In this document: piece after piece, positions 19,341 through 29,968 of the stretch
Position numbering within the stretch: position 1 is the first letter of the stretch
Layout of the letters: every line of letters begins with the position of its first letter
From: Haemaphysalis longicornis
Lineage: Eukaryota; Arthropoda; Arachnida; Ixodida; Ixodidae
Assembly: GCA_013339765.2 (NCBI GenBank)
Contig: CM023450.1
Span: 103,743,344 to 103,807,343, forward strand
Direction of reading: 5' to 3'
Length of the DNA stretch: 64,000 nucleotides
Program-made: the position numbers and the translations under genes
The notes under the pieces: generated by a model
Database searches by the model: none
Seen by the model: only the letters and a program-made list of their open reading frames with translations
What the model was told of the DNA's origin: nothing

Positions 19341-20129
19341 GATGATGGTCTTATCTTGAGCACAAACGCGAAAAGAACGCAGAACCATAGCAGTGTACAG
19401 GGACGGGCGCCTAATCTTTCCCGTCCCGCGGACTCGTCTTGTTATCCGTATTTTGCGAGTTTGTGTGAGAGATGTAACTTGGCAACTATCTCTCGTTAGT
19501 TCTGAGATTATGGTTGCGTGCGAGGGTGCATCCATCTGGAAGGGTTTCATTTTCTTCGTTCTTGGCGGAGATTGCGTTTTGCCCAGACAGCTTTCGGGAA
19601 GGGTGCCCGCGTTTACTGCAAAACAACAAAAAGAACTGGAAACTTGGAACAAAGTTGCGTCGGGAGTAATAAAAGTCGAGAAAGATCCAATCAAGGAGGC
19701 TTGTAACCGCGCTCTGGAGCGGTCGAGTGTAGTCGGGGTTCATTTCAAAGCTGGAATCATTGCAGCGGCTCGAGGCTTTAAGGGGCGAATCGTCCCCGAC
19801 GAGGAACAACCTTGTGTTTGAGCTTATAACTGATAACGAAGGACGCAATTAGCGTTTCGCAATACGGTATCTCAAGCTAAAGCGTAAGAAGCGCACTTTG
19901 TCCCTCGTACACAGAGGGATAGAGTGGGCGGGATGCAAGCACTGAACATTTTCATGTCTGACTTGGTGGTGTTGCTTGTACACAGAGCTGTTATTTGTGT
20001 GTCGACAGCATAAACATGAACAAAAATCAATTCTGTACACAAGTAGAGCAACCTGGGGCTGTAACTCAACTCCGCGACAATTTTCGCGCGTGGCGCTTCT
20101 GGGTGGCCAGCTCCTTTCCTATTCAATAT

Positions 20130-20130
<1 letters not shown>
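19341..20130. other. Unassigned DNA with a 142-codon frame
   Basis: The plus frame 19393-19821 is the longest here. Its product has no signal peptide, membrane segment or recognised motif. It might be an exon downstream of the CpG block, but there is no supporting codon or splice evidence. Confidence 0.3.

Positions 20131-20199
<69 letters not shown>
20131..20199. repeat. (CT)n microsatellite
   Basis: Almost pure CT run. A LINE 3' stem-loop is not evident upstream, so its origin is unclear. Confidence 0.93.
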
Positions 20200-20206
<7 letters not shown>

Positions 20207-22416
20207 CCTATGTGAACCTTGTCCACTTTGGGGGCGGGCGGGCATTCGTTACATTTGAATTGGTTTGCCTTATGTGGTTAGCCAGTTGCGCTGACTGAAT
20301 CGTCGGGTATGTATATTTTTATTATTTCTCAGCGCAGAACTCTCCCAATATAACTCACAGCTATGGTGTACGCCCTGAGCTCCAAGACAAGTCTTCTCGG
20401 GAAAACACTTTCGGCGCGTCACCGAGAACTTCGAGATAAAAGGACACAATTAATTAATTAAGGACAATCGATCTCTGTCTCTCTATTGGTTGCTTCCTCT
20501 GCCGACTTTCCGCTCCGGTTCTCTGTTTCTACGTAAACAAATATTCGTTAGATTACCCCTGAGGTAAGGTGAACTTCCCCTGCCTTACTGGTTACCCCCC
20601 CCCCCCCCCAAAAAAAAAAAAAGAAACCTCAGAGAAATAGCAAAAAAACTATGATTTTGCCTTTTGCTCCCAAAATATGCAAGTGTTAGAGGGAAGTACG
20701 AAGTGTTTACATGACTGCTTGTCTGCAGTTCCAAACTTTGCCGTCAGCGAGTACCCGAGCCTGCGTGCAGGTGCAGCAGTGCAGCCGCACTCAAAGCATG
20801 ACGCCAATATTGCAGGCGCATGGCGCGTGTCTTTAGGCCTAGGCCTGGGAATGATGCCTAGACTAACAAGCAGGCTGGAAGAAAAAAAAAGACAACTTTT
20901 TTTTTTTTCCCGCGCACAGGTCGAGGCTTCGAAGAGACCGAACCTACAAATGGAAGGGATGAGGAGGGGGGAAGGGAGGGAGATGAAACTAGGAAATGCG
21001 AGAAAGAAGTTGGAGTGTACGTGTGGTCTATGCATGCGACTACTGTTTACGTATACGTGCTCGCTTGTTTGTGTTTTCTGTGCTTTCGCCTACTTGCAGC
21101 AAGGCTCCAGACGGGAAGGAACTAGCTGCTTCCGCGCAGCGAGCTTTCACTCGATCTGCATGCGCGTTCGTGCGCCCACCTCACAGGATGCTTGCGCCCT
21201 TTCGTTGTTGATGAGGGTTGCTGCCGAAGCGGACGCCCGCGTATACGAACATCTATATGCTTATAGGCGTTATGTGCTTGTGTTCGTATTTTTCCAGTTT
21301 CATTATTATTCGGCGTGGTGTACGAGTGCCGCGAGAGATGAGATAGCGTTCCACTGGCTTCAACCTTTGGCCCACAGAATCAATTTGCACCACGTCTGAC
21401 GCTCCTGTGGATGCCGTTGTTTTCCGTCTCTTCTTCAGAACCCGATGGTTCTTTCTCTTTCTGTATGCAAACAAATACGCCACACATAAAAGCCGACGCT
21501 CCTGAGGGTTCCAAGATAGAAATGAAGAAAGTTAGACAGAACCCCAGAAGGTATGGTACGATGGTATTTTTTGCGTGCTTCGCGGTGGCAAGATAAATGG
21601 GAAATCGCTTCGTCCTGCATCTCTTTTTCTTACTTTTTTTGATTTGCCTCTCGAGAGAATAAAGCAGAGGGGACGTCTGCTTATCCTGTTCCTCGTCAAT
21701 TATTTCTTTTTTTTTTTTTGTCTTAGGATGCATTAATTCCCGTGCAGGGGATTCGATTTGCCCGAAAACACCACAAGATGACAAATCGCTTTGATGATGG
21801 TGTTAGATAGGCTTCGGCTTCGACGCCCTCCAAGCGATCCAGATAACATGAAAGCCCTTTCGTCCGGACCCTTACGCCGCAAGAAACGCAATGCGCAAGC
21901 GCAGCATAAAATGTAGTTCATATTACGTTTTAAGGTGCGAGACAATGGGAGATACTTCTCGACAGCGCCGATAAAGGTGGTATGCTTGTGGAGTCGGCAT
22001 CTTCCGGGAGCCGCTGACGGGACACCAGAGAGGCCTTGAAGTTGTCTGGTGGTTTTCCGAGGAAAGACAACACCCTGGCAAAGTACGAGGGAACTCAACG
22101 TTCATGCAGAACTATGTTGCGGAAATATGGAATTGATTTTACAGTAGCGGTCGAATTCTTAAAGGCCTCTCGAATTTTCGACAACGGAAAAATTATGTCA
22201 TTTAATACTACTCATGAGAACAGCGCTACTGCTAAAGATCTGCGTTTCAAACGCGAACGCGCGCGAAGCAAACGGCTCGCGAAAGATGGTGTTTTCGGAA
22301 CCGAAACTGAAAAAAAGGCGGCCAGAAGAACTTCGACTAAATTGGGACTAAAGTTAGGCGCAATTCCGACGTCGCGTTCCTGTCAGACGAGATGAAGTAG
22401 ACTGTGCGGTAGTTAT
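20200..22416. other. Unassigned DNA, about 2.2 kb
   Basis: Contains a C/A homopolymer block (20,597-20,622), a T run (about 20,900) and a 240-codon plus frame (20677-21399). That frame starts in ordinary sequence, passes through low-complexity Lys/Phe runs and has no recognisable domain, so I treat it as unproven. No RNA gene or transposon was recognised. Confidence 0.4.
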
Positions 22417-22790
22417 TTTAGATGCGAAGCATCTCTTGCTCGGGGGAATGTACCACGCCTTTGCCCCGTCCGCAGCACCTCTGATGATCATTGTGGCAGG
22501 ATGCCCCTAGGGATTGGGCAACCGAACAATCCATCACGAGATAGCTTCGCGTTCAACCACCGTCGCTATCTTCCCGTAGGGGAACCGCTGAAGAAGAAGA
22601 AGTTTAGATGCGAAGCATCTCTTGCTCGGGGGGATGTCCCGCGTCCGTGCCTCGTCCGCAGCGCCTCTGATGATGATTGTGGCAGGATGCCCCTAGGGAT
22701 TGGCCAACCAAACAATCCGTCACGAGATAGCTTCGCGTTCAACCACCGTCGTCATCCTCCCGTAGTCGAACCACTGATGAAGAAGAAGAA
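22417..22790. repeat. Tandem duplication of a family D-related unit (about 186 bp)
   Basis: Two units start at 22418 and 22603. Both open with AGATGCGAAGCATCT, a 6-bp palindrome around GAA, and end with GATAGCTTCGCGTTCAACCA followed by CGTCG and AAG repeats. They differ at about one base in ten. The final segment also occurs at 25,690 and 29,930. Confidence 0.88.
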
Positions 22791-22835
22791 GAAGAAGACA
22801 AAACTGCGAAGAGGACGGCGTGTACGTTGCTCTCA

Positions 22836-23112
22836 GCCGGTGCACCAACGTCAACAACCTTCCCCCAACGCTGACGGAGACTACCGATTCTACCGCAGAG
22901 GCGACAACATCGACAAGAACATGATGGACGAGTTTCGGCGCCTCGAGAACCACCGCCTACTCACCGTAACACAACCGTACTTGCGTGCCTTTGCCACCAG
23001 TGTGTACCCGGACGCGAAATTCCCTCTGGCGCTACTAAACACCAGATCACTCAACATACTGGCAACACAATGGAACCACACGGAACCCCCATACTGCTTC
23101 GCAGCTTTGTGA
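22836..23112 (+). pseudogene. Unassigned transposon-like protein fragment
   Basis: The last ~90 codons of the frame ending at 23112 read coherently: FRRLENHRLLTVTQPYLRAF, then LALLNTRSL, then a stop. The ALLNTRSL segment resembles the start of an AP-endonuclease domain as found in non-LTR retrotransposons and some Helitron-like proteins (usually LNxRSL..H). Upstream the frame is only a translation of the tandem repeat. No catalytic residues remain. The element type is a guess. Confidence 0.35.
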
Positions 23113-23324
23113 ATATCCGCCCAGCATTTTTTCAGTCGGTGCACATCGAGGATGGTATTGTCAGATCAGTTTGGAACCATATGTCAGCTTCCATGGCTAG
23201 ATAACGCAATAAAATAGGATAAATTTTACCTGTATACCGCTGTTTTCTACATCACCAGGGACACGTGCAATTCAGAACATTTTACGTTCAGGTAAACTGT
23301 ATCTCTAACGCTCATCATAGTAGT

Positions 23325-23430
23325 CATCCACTTTCTGGCGTAGCAAGCCTTGCCACTAGCAGGGCTGACCTCACCGGTTCACATTGAAAAGCCTCCCTGT
23401 CTCTCTATCTCTCTGTCTCTCTATCTGTAT
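23325..23430 (+). mobile_element. LINE 3' terminus only
   Basis: CTGGCGTAGCAAGCCTTGCC through CAGGGCTGACCTCACCGGTT and TTGAAAAGCCTC is nearly identical to the 3' end of the LINE at 8761-8814, including the AGCCTTG/CAGGGCT stem with a different loop. A TCTCTCTAT-type tail follows. No coding part is recognisable upstream. Confidence 0.75.
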
Positions 23431-24335
23431 CTAACATTCCGCAAAAGTGAATACTTATTTGGTAAGGAAAAAAAAACTTAGCCAATTATTTAGGACAGAG
23501 GCAGTTTCGCTAGATTTCGTGCCTGTCGAAGACAACGACCGTATCTTTGTACGGATATTTTTGTTACCATGAGCAAGGCTGATTTTGGTTCACTTAGTGA
23601 GTGAGGAAGAAGTCGCACAAATGTTTGTAACAGCACGTAGAACAACTGAAGTTGGGCCGTCAAACTTCTTATGCGGGAGGGTCCGAGGGGTGGAGGTGAA
23701 GTTGGGACAGTCCACATATAGGAGGTATTGTACGCGGACGTGCAAGTGGTGAAGGATTTATAAAAGATTTTTTTCCGTAACTGATGCTATAGGAAAAATA
23801 ATTGTGCGGGGAAGTGCACATTTTGGGCAATTTTCTGACAGTGAAAACATTACTTTCATGTAAAAAAAGTTTTGCTAACTCCAGCAGCATTGCAAGCGGG
23901 CGTATAGTTTGCAGGCTTCCAATCTCTTTTGCTGCATTAAAAAATGTGGATATTCCTACCTGAGCGCTAGCAATATCTGCCGTACAGCACGACGGTGTAG
24001 CAGGGAAACCCCCGGCGAACGGATCCCTGCACCCGGCAGTGCGCCGTGCTAGTCTCCGGAGAAGAGCGAGTTCGACGAGACAGGTTCCCCTTCTCCGTCT
24101 CGGGCCACTCGCAAGTTGTTTCGGTGACTCTCCACCAGGTACAAAAATCGTCTGCTACAAAGCTTCTTTGGACACTTGCAGTCATTGTGCTATGTGGGTA
24201 TTGGGCTTAGCACTTCGCCATGTTTATTTTTAGAGCATTTACATTTAGAGCTAATTTAGGTCATATTTGCAAAAATAAAAATTTGAGTGCAGTTTAAGCG
24301 AAATGTCCGCAGAGTAGAAAGGTGCACGGCCACCC
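23431..24335. other. Unassigned DNA
   Basis: No recognised gene, repeat or RNA in about 0.9 kb. Frames up to 75 codons only. Confidence 0.5.
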
Positions 24336-24339
24336 GAGT

Positions 24340-24476
24340 ACTCACTCACTCACTCACTCACTCACTCACTCACTCACTCACTCACTCACTCACTCACTCA
24401 CTCACTCACTCACTCACTCACTCACTCACTCACTCACTCACTCACTCACTCACTCACTCACTCACTCACTCACTCC
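24340..24476. repeat. (ACTC)n microsatellite, about 34 units
   Basis: Uninterrupted ACTC units giving a Leu-Thr-His-Ser repeat in translation. Not associated with a recognised LINE end. Confidence 0.96.
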
Positions 24477-24479
24477 TAC

Positions 24480-25100
24480 GACAAGCTAGCTTTCATCGTG
24501 AGCAAGGTGCTTAGAAACACGGGTCGTGCAGCAGAAACGCGACAAGCCGGTGCTCCAGAGTCCACTTCACAAAGGGGTCTACAAATATAGGTTTACATAA
24601 ATCCCAACGGCTCAACTCGGTCTGCGGCTCGCAGGTACTTTCGAGTTGGCTGCTCGTTATGAAAGGGGCAACGAAGGGATTAGCGGCCAAGGAGTCCACT
24701 AATACCCTTCTACGAAAGCGTGAGCATTCTCACAAATTAGCGGCTGCAGTAGCCGCTGGAAGCGCAGAAAAAAAAATGTACCCCGGGATTAACTCCGCTG
24801 GGTGGTTAGTGTGCGTCCAGCCATAATCGGAAATTACGTCTTAAATTAGGTCGTGTCTTCATGGCGACCATCGCGCCCCGTTAATTTACATCAAGTTTTC
24901 ATTATAGAAGTTGTTCACAGAAAGTATTTTAAAGCGCAGCCTTAAAACGCGAAAACGCTGAAGTGAAAAAGAAAAATTAGCAGTGGCTTAGCTCGGCTAA
25001 GCCAGTATATACGTAGCGTGAGCTAAGGTTCAGCTGGTTTTTCTTAGGTTTCCTGGTTGCCTAGGGTTAGCTGACTATCATGCTTACTGCTGCTAAAACG
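24480..25100. other. Unassigned DNA
   Basis: No recognised features. Confidence 0.5.
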
Positions 25101-25103
25101 ATT

Positions 25104-25560
25104 TTCAATCCAATCAATCCAATCCAATTCAGTCCGGTCCAGTCCAGTCCAGTCACTGCTCCTCGCGCATGCGCAGCACGGCTCTCCAGGAGCCACGTGA
25201 AACGGCTATCAAGCGGCTCCGGTGCAGCGTCAGGCTTGGCTACTGCGCAACGGAGGCGCACAGCTGGGCACGCGCCAGCGCCAGTGCGTCTACCGCGGCT
25301 ATGACGTCACTCCTCTGGAATGCGCAGACCGGCGAATGTGCAGACCCAATTCCCTACACACCCGTACTCCAATTGGATTGGATTTCCAATCCAACCCAAC
25401 ACAATCTAATTTAATCCAATCCAATCTAATCCAATCCAATTCAATGCAACTCCAATCTAATCCAATCCAATCCGATCCAATGGTACTCGCGCTTGCGCAG
25501 CACGGCCCTTCAAGGTCCACGCGAAACTGCTCAACCTCGGCCAGTGTAGCTTACGCTACA
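25104..25560. repeat. CCAAT arrays around a duplicated GC-rich block
   Basis: Two arrays of CCAAT/CCAGT pentamer units (25,104-25,155 and 25,370-25,482) flank GC-rich DNA. Each is followed by the same block: GCGCATGCGCAGCACGG at 25,166 and GCGCTTGCGCAGCACGG at 25,489, then (C)CAnGGnnCACGnGAAAC. The whole is therefore a roughly 325-bp tandem duplication. GCGCATGCGC matches the NRF1-type palindrome. Whether it has promoter activity is unknown. Confidence 0.8.
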
Positions 25561-25564
25561 AAAA

Positions 25565-25737
25565 CGCTTCCGGTGGCCGTAATAGAAATCTGGGTCCCCC
25601 GCGTTATGAAGCCGGCGTATATCCGATTGCTCCATTCCGGCATGGTCGAAGTGGTCTGGAAAACTTACACGACAACCGAAGAATCCGTCACGAGAAAGCT
25701 TCGCGTTCAACCATCGTCGTCGTTTGACCGGGGGGGA
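25565..25737 (+). repeat. Dispersed repeat D, copy
   Basis: Contains AAACGCTTCCGGTGGCCGTA, TGGGTCCCCCGCGTTATGAAG, CCGATTGCTCCATTCCGGCA and, uninterrupted, GAATCCGTCACGAGAAAGCT then TTCAACCATCGTCGTC. It supplies the contiguous target for the nested copy at 29.2-29.97 kb. Confidence 0.75.
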
Positions 25738-26190
25738 TGAATGATTTTTTGTATGTAAGCCCCCTAGGAAGTTGCGTGCTCTGTATGTGTATCGGCACGC
25801 ATTAATACTGAATGATTACTGTTGCGGTTTTCTGTCTGTAGACTATTTGAGACTATTGATTGGGACAAGTCAGGAATAGAGCCGTAATAAGCGGGAACGT
25901 TTAAGCACCAGAAAACAAGTTCAATGAAAGCTTCGAGAACTGCACTCAGCGAGCACAACTATATCCTACCCACGTGAAAGTTTAGTTTAGCGAGGGCCTC
26001 TGTTCTGGCAGTCTTGGTGCCGTAGGGAGCTTAAGAGGGTTCATCGCTCCTCGACCACTCTCGACATGTCGTAGACACTCGAGTCACACGGCCCGGGGGT
26101 TAAAAAGAAGATCCCCTTCACCCCGAGCAGTCAGAGTGGCGCTGGCTACCACCTCCAAGCCGAGGAAAAAATTACCTTGACATAAATACC
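25738..26190. other. Unassigned DNA
   Basis: No recognised features until the sequence flanking the tRNA-like gene. Confidence 0.5.
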
Positions 26191-26215
26191 CAAGAAAGTG
26201 GAGGGGAAAATCGCC

Positions 26216-26289
26216 CCGCCGGTAGCGTAGTGGTTATCGCACCAGACCGGTATTCTGGAGGTCGTGGGTTCGGATCCCACCTGGCGGTC
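26216..26289 (+). tRNA. tRNA-like sequence (Thr-type anticodon GGT by position)
   Basis: Folds as a cloverleaf: acceptor CCGCCGG (26216-26222) with CTGGCGG (26281-26287) including one G-U pair, D stem GCG/CGC, anticodon stem CCAGA/TCTGG and T stem GTGGG/CCCAC with loop TTCGGAT. The 7-base anticodon loop CCGGTAT puts GGT at positions 34-36, but position 33 is C instead of the near-universal U. Box A and B are intact and six T bases follow at 26291-26296. It is embedded in AAGAAAGTGGAGGGGAAAAT..CACTTTCTTT flanks that I associate with repeated tRNA-like sequences in ticks, so it may be a repeat copy and not a working tRNA gene. Confidence 0.6.
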
Positions 26290-26290
26290 A

Positions 26291-26296
26291 TTTTTT
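26291..26296 (+). terminator. Pol III T-run terminator
   Basis: Six consecutive T bases three bases after the acceptor stem of the tRNA-like sequence. Confidence 0.6.
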
Positions 26297-26443
26297 CACC
26301 ACTTTCTTTATGACTAAAAAAAAATTCTTCATCTGTGTCTGTGACCTACCGCATACTCCCCTTTGCTTCCCGAGGTTTTCTTGACTGCCTAACCCTTATT
26401 TCTGTCTAAATTCAACGAGCTCCTCATTTCCCATTCTGGTCCG

Positions 26444-26478
<35 letters not shown>
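26444..26478. repeat. (AT)n microsatellite
   Basis: Pure AT run of about 17 units with no associated element. Confidence 0.93.
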
Positions 26479-26479
<1 letters not shown>

Positions 26480-26629
26480 TTATCTTCCATTGTTTTATTT
26501 TTTATATTTATCAGTTTTATGATGGTAGATTCCCTTAAGCGAAGCGAAGAAATTGCAGCTAAAGTTTCCAGTGAATACCAGCTACGGAGCGGAAGCACGT
26601 ACGCATGTGTAGGATGCTTGGCAAAGCTG

Positions 26630-26869
26630 ACTGATGATCATGGTGTTTACCGCGCCGAAGCTGCAACTGTGCGATAAGGCGCGCCGTAGTGGATGGCTCC
26701 GGATTACTTGTGACCACCTGTGAGTTTTCAACTAGCTTCGAAATCTCGACACACGGGCATTTTCGCTCTTCGTCTCCATCTGAAAAGCAGCCACCTCGGC
26801 CGGACTCGAACCCGCGTCCTTTGGCTTAGCAACACAATGCCTTAGTCACTGAGCCACCGCGGCGGGTAG
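26630..26869 (-). mobile_element. tRNA-derived SINE, full-length
   Basis: Minus-strand element with a head containing GGCTCAGTGACTAAGGC (box A) and GGGTTCGAGTCC (box B), then the same body as 2756-2993. Target-site duplications CTTGGCAAAGCTG (26617-26629) and CCTGGCAAAGTTG (26870-26882) match at 11 of 13 positions. That points to an older insertion than the 2.7-kb copy. Confidence 0.88.
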
Positions 26870-26889
26870 CCTGGCAAAGTTGGTTTATT

Positions 26890-28750
26890 GGTTCTTCGAA
26901 GTTTGCGATCTCGAGACATTGTGAAGTCCTAAAAATGCCAACCGGTGTGCTTAGAAACAGTGAACGTCACTGTTCACTGTATTCAAGAGGGCAGATATGA
27001 TTAACAACGATGACCTAAGTACTTTCTATGTCGAAACGGAATGGGTGCCGAAACATCACGCAATGAAAAATGGCATTACTTAGTCCAGCATGTCACGTCG
27101 AATGTTAGGCCTTGTCGCTGATGTACTTCGGTCGTTTGAAAGCAAGTATTGATTATTCAGGCGCTTTGGGGAAAAGCATATCCGCGGGACTCTTTTTGAA
27201 TAATGTGCATCCTGTCACGAAGCCGCACGTTATATGTTGCCTGTACCTCGGCTTTAGTACGCGTAAAGCCACAAGCGCATACTTCTTGTCGAACTGCATA
27301 ACGATCCTTTCCGTGAATGAAAGGCAAGCCAAACATTGCGGGTTGTCGGCTTCAGTCCGCACAAAAAACATTTCTGCGCTCGACGATGAAAGCAGAGAGC
27401 GCGCTTTAAGCTTTTCTGAAATTTTTTAAGCGCATCGACCAATGAGTGCTTAGAGCGTTAGGTTTCTGGCACGCTAGTTAACGAAAAAACAAACCACGTG
27501 CAGAGTTCAGCAGCGGCTCGGAGACTTTTCGCAGTTCGGCGTTTTAGGCGATAAAAGCTCGCACAACTTAAGCGAGAGCATTTTTGAACAAGTAAAAAAA
27601 CAAGTACGACGCAGGCGCTCAAATTCAAAACAATCGTTAATTACAGGGGTCGTGCAGCTTCCCCTCTACGACGGAAGCGGGGACCCTAGTGAACACCAGT
27701 TTTCTGAGCAGTGACTGCAGCGCAAAGGCGCCAGAGCTTTTCGCCAAGGAATGAGGCCTGTAGCGCCCGACCAAGGTCTGGCGCCTACCGGCTTTATTAA
27801 CGCGCAATTAGCCGTCAGCCTGTCATTCGCAGATTGTTCGCGGTGCTTAGTAAAGCAAGGAAACGAAGTGAAAGCAAAATCTGGGTATAAAAAAACTGCC
27901 GTCTCACCGCTAAATTAAAGGAAAATTCGACCAGGAACTGCGAACAGCGCGAGGAGACGCTAACGAAAATCCCTTGACGCGTGACATGACAAGGGAGAGA
28001 GGGCACAGGGCAGTTCCGGCAATATCAGTATTCCCGACGGCACAGAGGGTCGTCTAACAAGGAACGCACGTGCGCTCGAACGACAGAAGCCGCCGGCCTA
28101 TTGGTATAGAGTAACAAAAACTCATTGAATCAAGCAAATCGAAGTTGTAGGCGCGTAGCAACGTAGACGCCTCTAAAGACCAAAAACAGAGAGACGAAAA
28201 AACGAAATCTGGTCTCGCGAATGAGCGCGGCCAGCCGTGAAACCCCGAGTCCCCCGGAGCCACTATGACGTGAGGGGGAGCACAAGAGCTGGGGAGTAAC
28301 GATTTTTGTGCGCGCGTCTCTAATTACGTCCGCGCGGGGAAGGGGGCGCTACCCGAATACTACCTCGTCGCTCACCGATTCCTCACAAATGGTCCCTCTT
28401 TCCAAGCGTTCTCACATTCGAATTCTGCGTGTTCCACTCATACGGCAGCTCTCCCTCCCCGAATTCGTGCTTTGCTGCCTACCTACCTGACTCGGAGCTG
28501 CTTCCAAAGAAAACTCGACCGCACGCGGCGAATGAAGCCGAGCTGGAGCACGTAGTGATAAGAAACGATACGTGCGAATACGCGAGAAGATCACGTGCTC
28601 ACGTCTGCCGCTACATACGACAAACACACCTCGGAAAAGGCTTTGTTTTCAAGCAAAAGACAACAGTAAGCGTGCAGCGAACCATGTCTTCGGTTTGCTT
28701 ACTTATATGTGTTTTGTTGCCAGGGTCTGGCCGCATCAAGCTGTCTTATG
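26890..28750. other. Unassigned DNA, about 1.9 kb
   Basis: A 9-bp-arm palindrome (ACAGTGAAC..GTTCACTGT) lies at about 26,959-26,982. Frames at 27,112-27,442 on both strands reach about 105 codons without a convincing domain. No RNA or transposon was recognised. Confidence 0.45.
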
Positions 28751-28758
28751 TTATTTAA

Positions 28759-28934
28759 CGAAACATCGCGATGCACGGGACAAAGGGCAGAAAAGACGAC
28801 ACAAGCGCTGATTAACAACTGCTTATTTGAAACCAAAGAACGGAATATATAGGCGAAATGTTGTCGTCTTTTCTTCCCTTGGTCCCGTGCATCGCGATGT
28901 TTCGTCAAATGATGTACTACCAACTTGCCCAACT
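28759..28934 (+). mobile_element. AGCGCT-centred foldback element, copy C
   Basis: Arms ACGAAACATCGCGATGCACG.. (28759-28800) and the near-complement (28863-28905) pair over about 42 bases. The centre has ACAAGCGCT. The constant tail TACCAACTTGCCCAACT is at 28918-28934. The outer stem sequence shares little with copies A and B although the pairing is preserved. Confidence 0.85.
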
Positions 28935-29225
28935 ACAGATCCTGCTGCTGTATTAGTGTTTGAAGCGAAGCGCATGTTTGTTTCCCCTTCTTTTGTACGC
29001 CGCACAGACTATCTCATCTGATAAAGCGAGTGTTTCGCCCGATCGTCAGTAGAATATTATGTTCTTCTTTGATCGCCAGTGTTCCCGACCTAATGCAATG
29101 TTTCCATAAAGAATAACGCGGAGGTAAAAAATGCCCGCACGATGGGAAACGCCGCGGCATTCCACTCGCCGACGCTGCAATGTAGTACGTGTCGCTTTGC
29201 CGACTTCCTTTCCGCTTCCGTTAAA

Positions 29226-29425
29226 GCGAAACTGTAGGGTCCTCTCTGATGCCGTTGTATGCGAATTCGCCCTGCAGGAAAGCCAGCTTTTGCTGTTGAT
29301 GCTGATGATGATGAGCTAGTCGTGGGTGAGGTGAAAGAAAAGAAAACGCTTCTTGCGGCCGGAATCGAACCTGGGTCCCTCGCGATGTAAAGCCGGCGTC
29401 CATCCGATTCCTCCATTTCGACTTT
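29226..29425 (+). repeat. Dispersed repeat D, left part of interrupted copy
   Basis: Contains GCCCTGCAGGAAAGCCAGCT, GATGATGATGAG, then CTGGGTCCCTCGCGATGTAA and CCGATTCCTCCATTTCGAC in D order. The copy breaks off at 29,425 and its right part resumes near 29,905. Confidence 0.7.
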
Positions 29426-29429
29426 CTTT

Positions 29430-29904
29430 TTATTACCTTTTTTGTTACAAAGGAACATGCGTCAACGCCGGCTTAAAAACCGTCGCCCATGCTTCGGTTG
29501 GCTGAAAGATTTAAAATAAACATCAAATGTTGACAGCTCTTCCAATACACATAACCATTCCAGTTCAGGTTCCAGCAAACGATACACTTCAAGTAGGCTG
29601 GTTACACTTTGTGAGAAATACTTGCTCACCGTCATAGCATTGACAGCACAGTGGCGCACGGCCATACGGGAGCGCCAAATTGCGTGCAACCCTAGAATCA
29701 TTATCATGTCGTACGGCACTTCATCCTTTTCCACCCTCCATTTCGACATTGTCGAAGCGAACGCCAGCAGCAGGCACCGATTGGCGCCGTACACCCCAAA
29801 TCCAAACCATAGGCTGACAGAGTGCACACCCCAGAGTTTCTGTGGGTATTCCAGAAAAGCGGTGTGTTCCTCCAGAGTAAGACATATCTCGAAGTGTGGG
29901 ATTG
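29430..29904 (-). pseudogene. L1-type LINE ORF2 C-terminus
   Basis: A 160-codon minus-strand frame (29944-29462) whose part after the first ~15 residues reads like the post-reverse-transcriptase region of L1/Tx1-like LINEs: WGVHSVSLWFGFG, then VPYDMIMILGLHAIWRSRM, AVRHCAVNA and ELEWLCVLEELSTF. The pattern YDxxxxLGLHxxWRxRMAVRHxxVNA is one I recognise from zinc-binding LINE C-termini. The minus-strand 3' end has a short A-rich tail (AACAAAAAAGGTAATAAAAA) at about 29,445-29,425. This LINE differs from the RNase H-type LINEs and is nested in a repeat D copy. Confidence 0.7.
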
Positions 29905-29968
29905 ACCAACCAAAGAAGCAACAACGAGAATGCTTCGAGTTCAACCATCGTCATCATTAGACGGAGGG
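29905..29968 (+). repeat. Dispersed repeat D, right part of interrupted copy
   Basis: CAACCAAAGAAGCAACAACG then GAATGCTTCGAGTTCAACCA and TCGTCATC correspond to 25,675-25,728. Confidence 0.65.

Noticed and set aside
18969..19694. 241-codon minus-strand frame
   Set aside because: Lies over a GC-rich block with open frames on both strands, which GC content alone produces.
20677..21399. 240-codon plus-strand frame
   Set aside because: No recognisable domain, low-complexity Lys/Phe runs and no homologous copy in the window; possible by chance in about 64 kb.
24340..24476. CRISPR-like array
   Set aside because: Repeats are directly adjacent 4-bp units without spacers, and the DNA is eukaryotic.
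24287..24514. Leu-Thr-His-Ser repeat protein
   Set aside because: It is only the translation of the (ACTC)n microsatellite.
27153..27442. Possible BED-type zinc finger of a hAT-like transposon on the minus strand
   Set aside because: A C-x2-C spacing and an FF-V-RT start are suggestive, but no matching His pair is found and a frameshift is needed.
29462..29944. Host protein-coding exon
   Set aside because: The YDxxxxLGLHxxWRxRMAVRH pattern and the A-rich tail fit an L1-type LINE C-terminus better.
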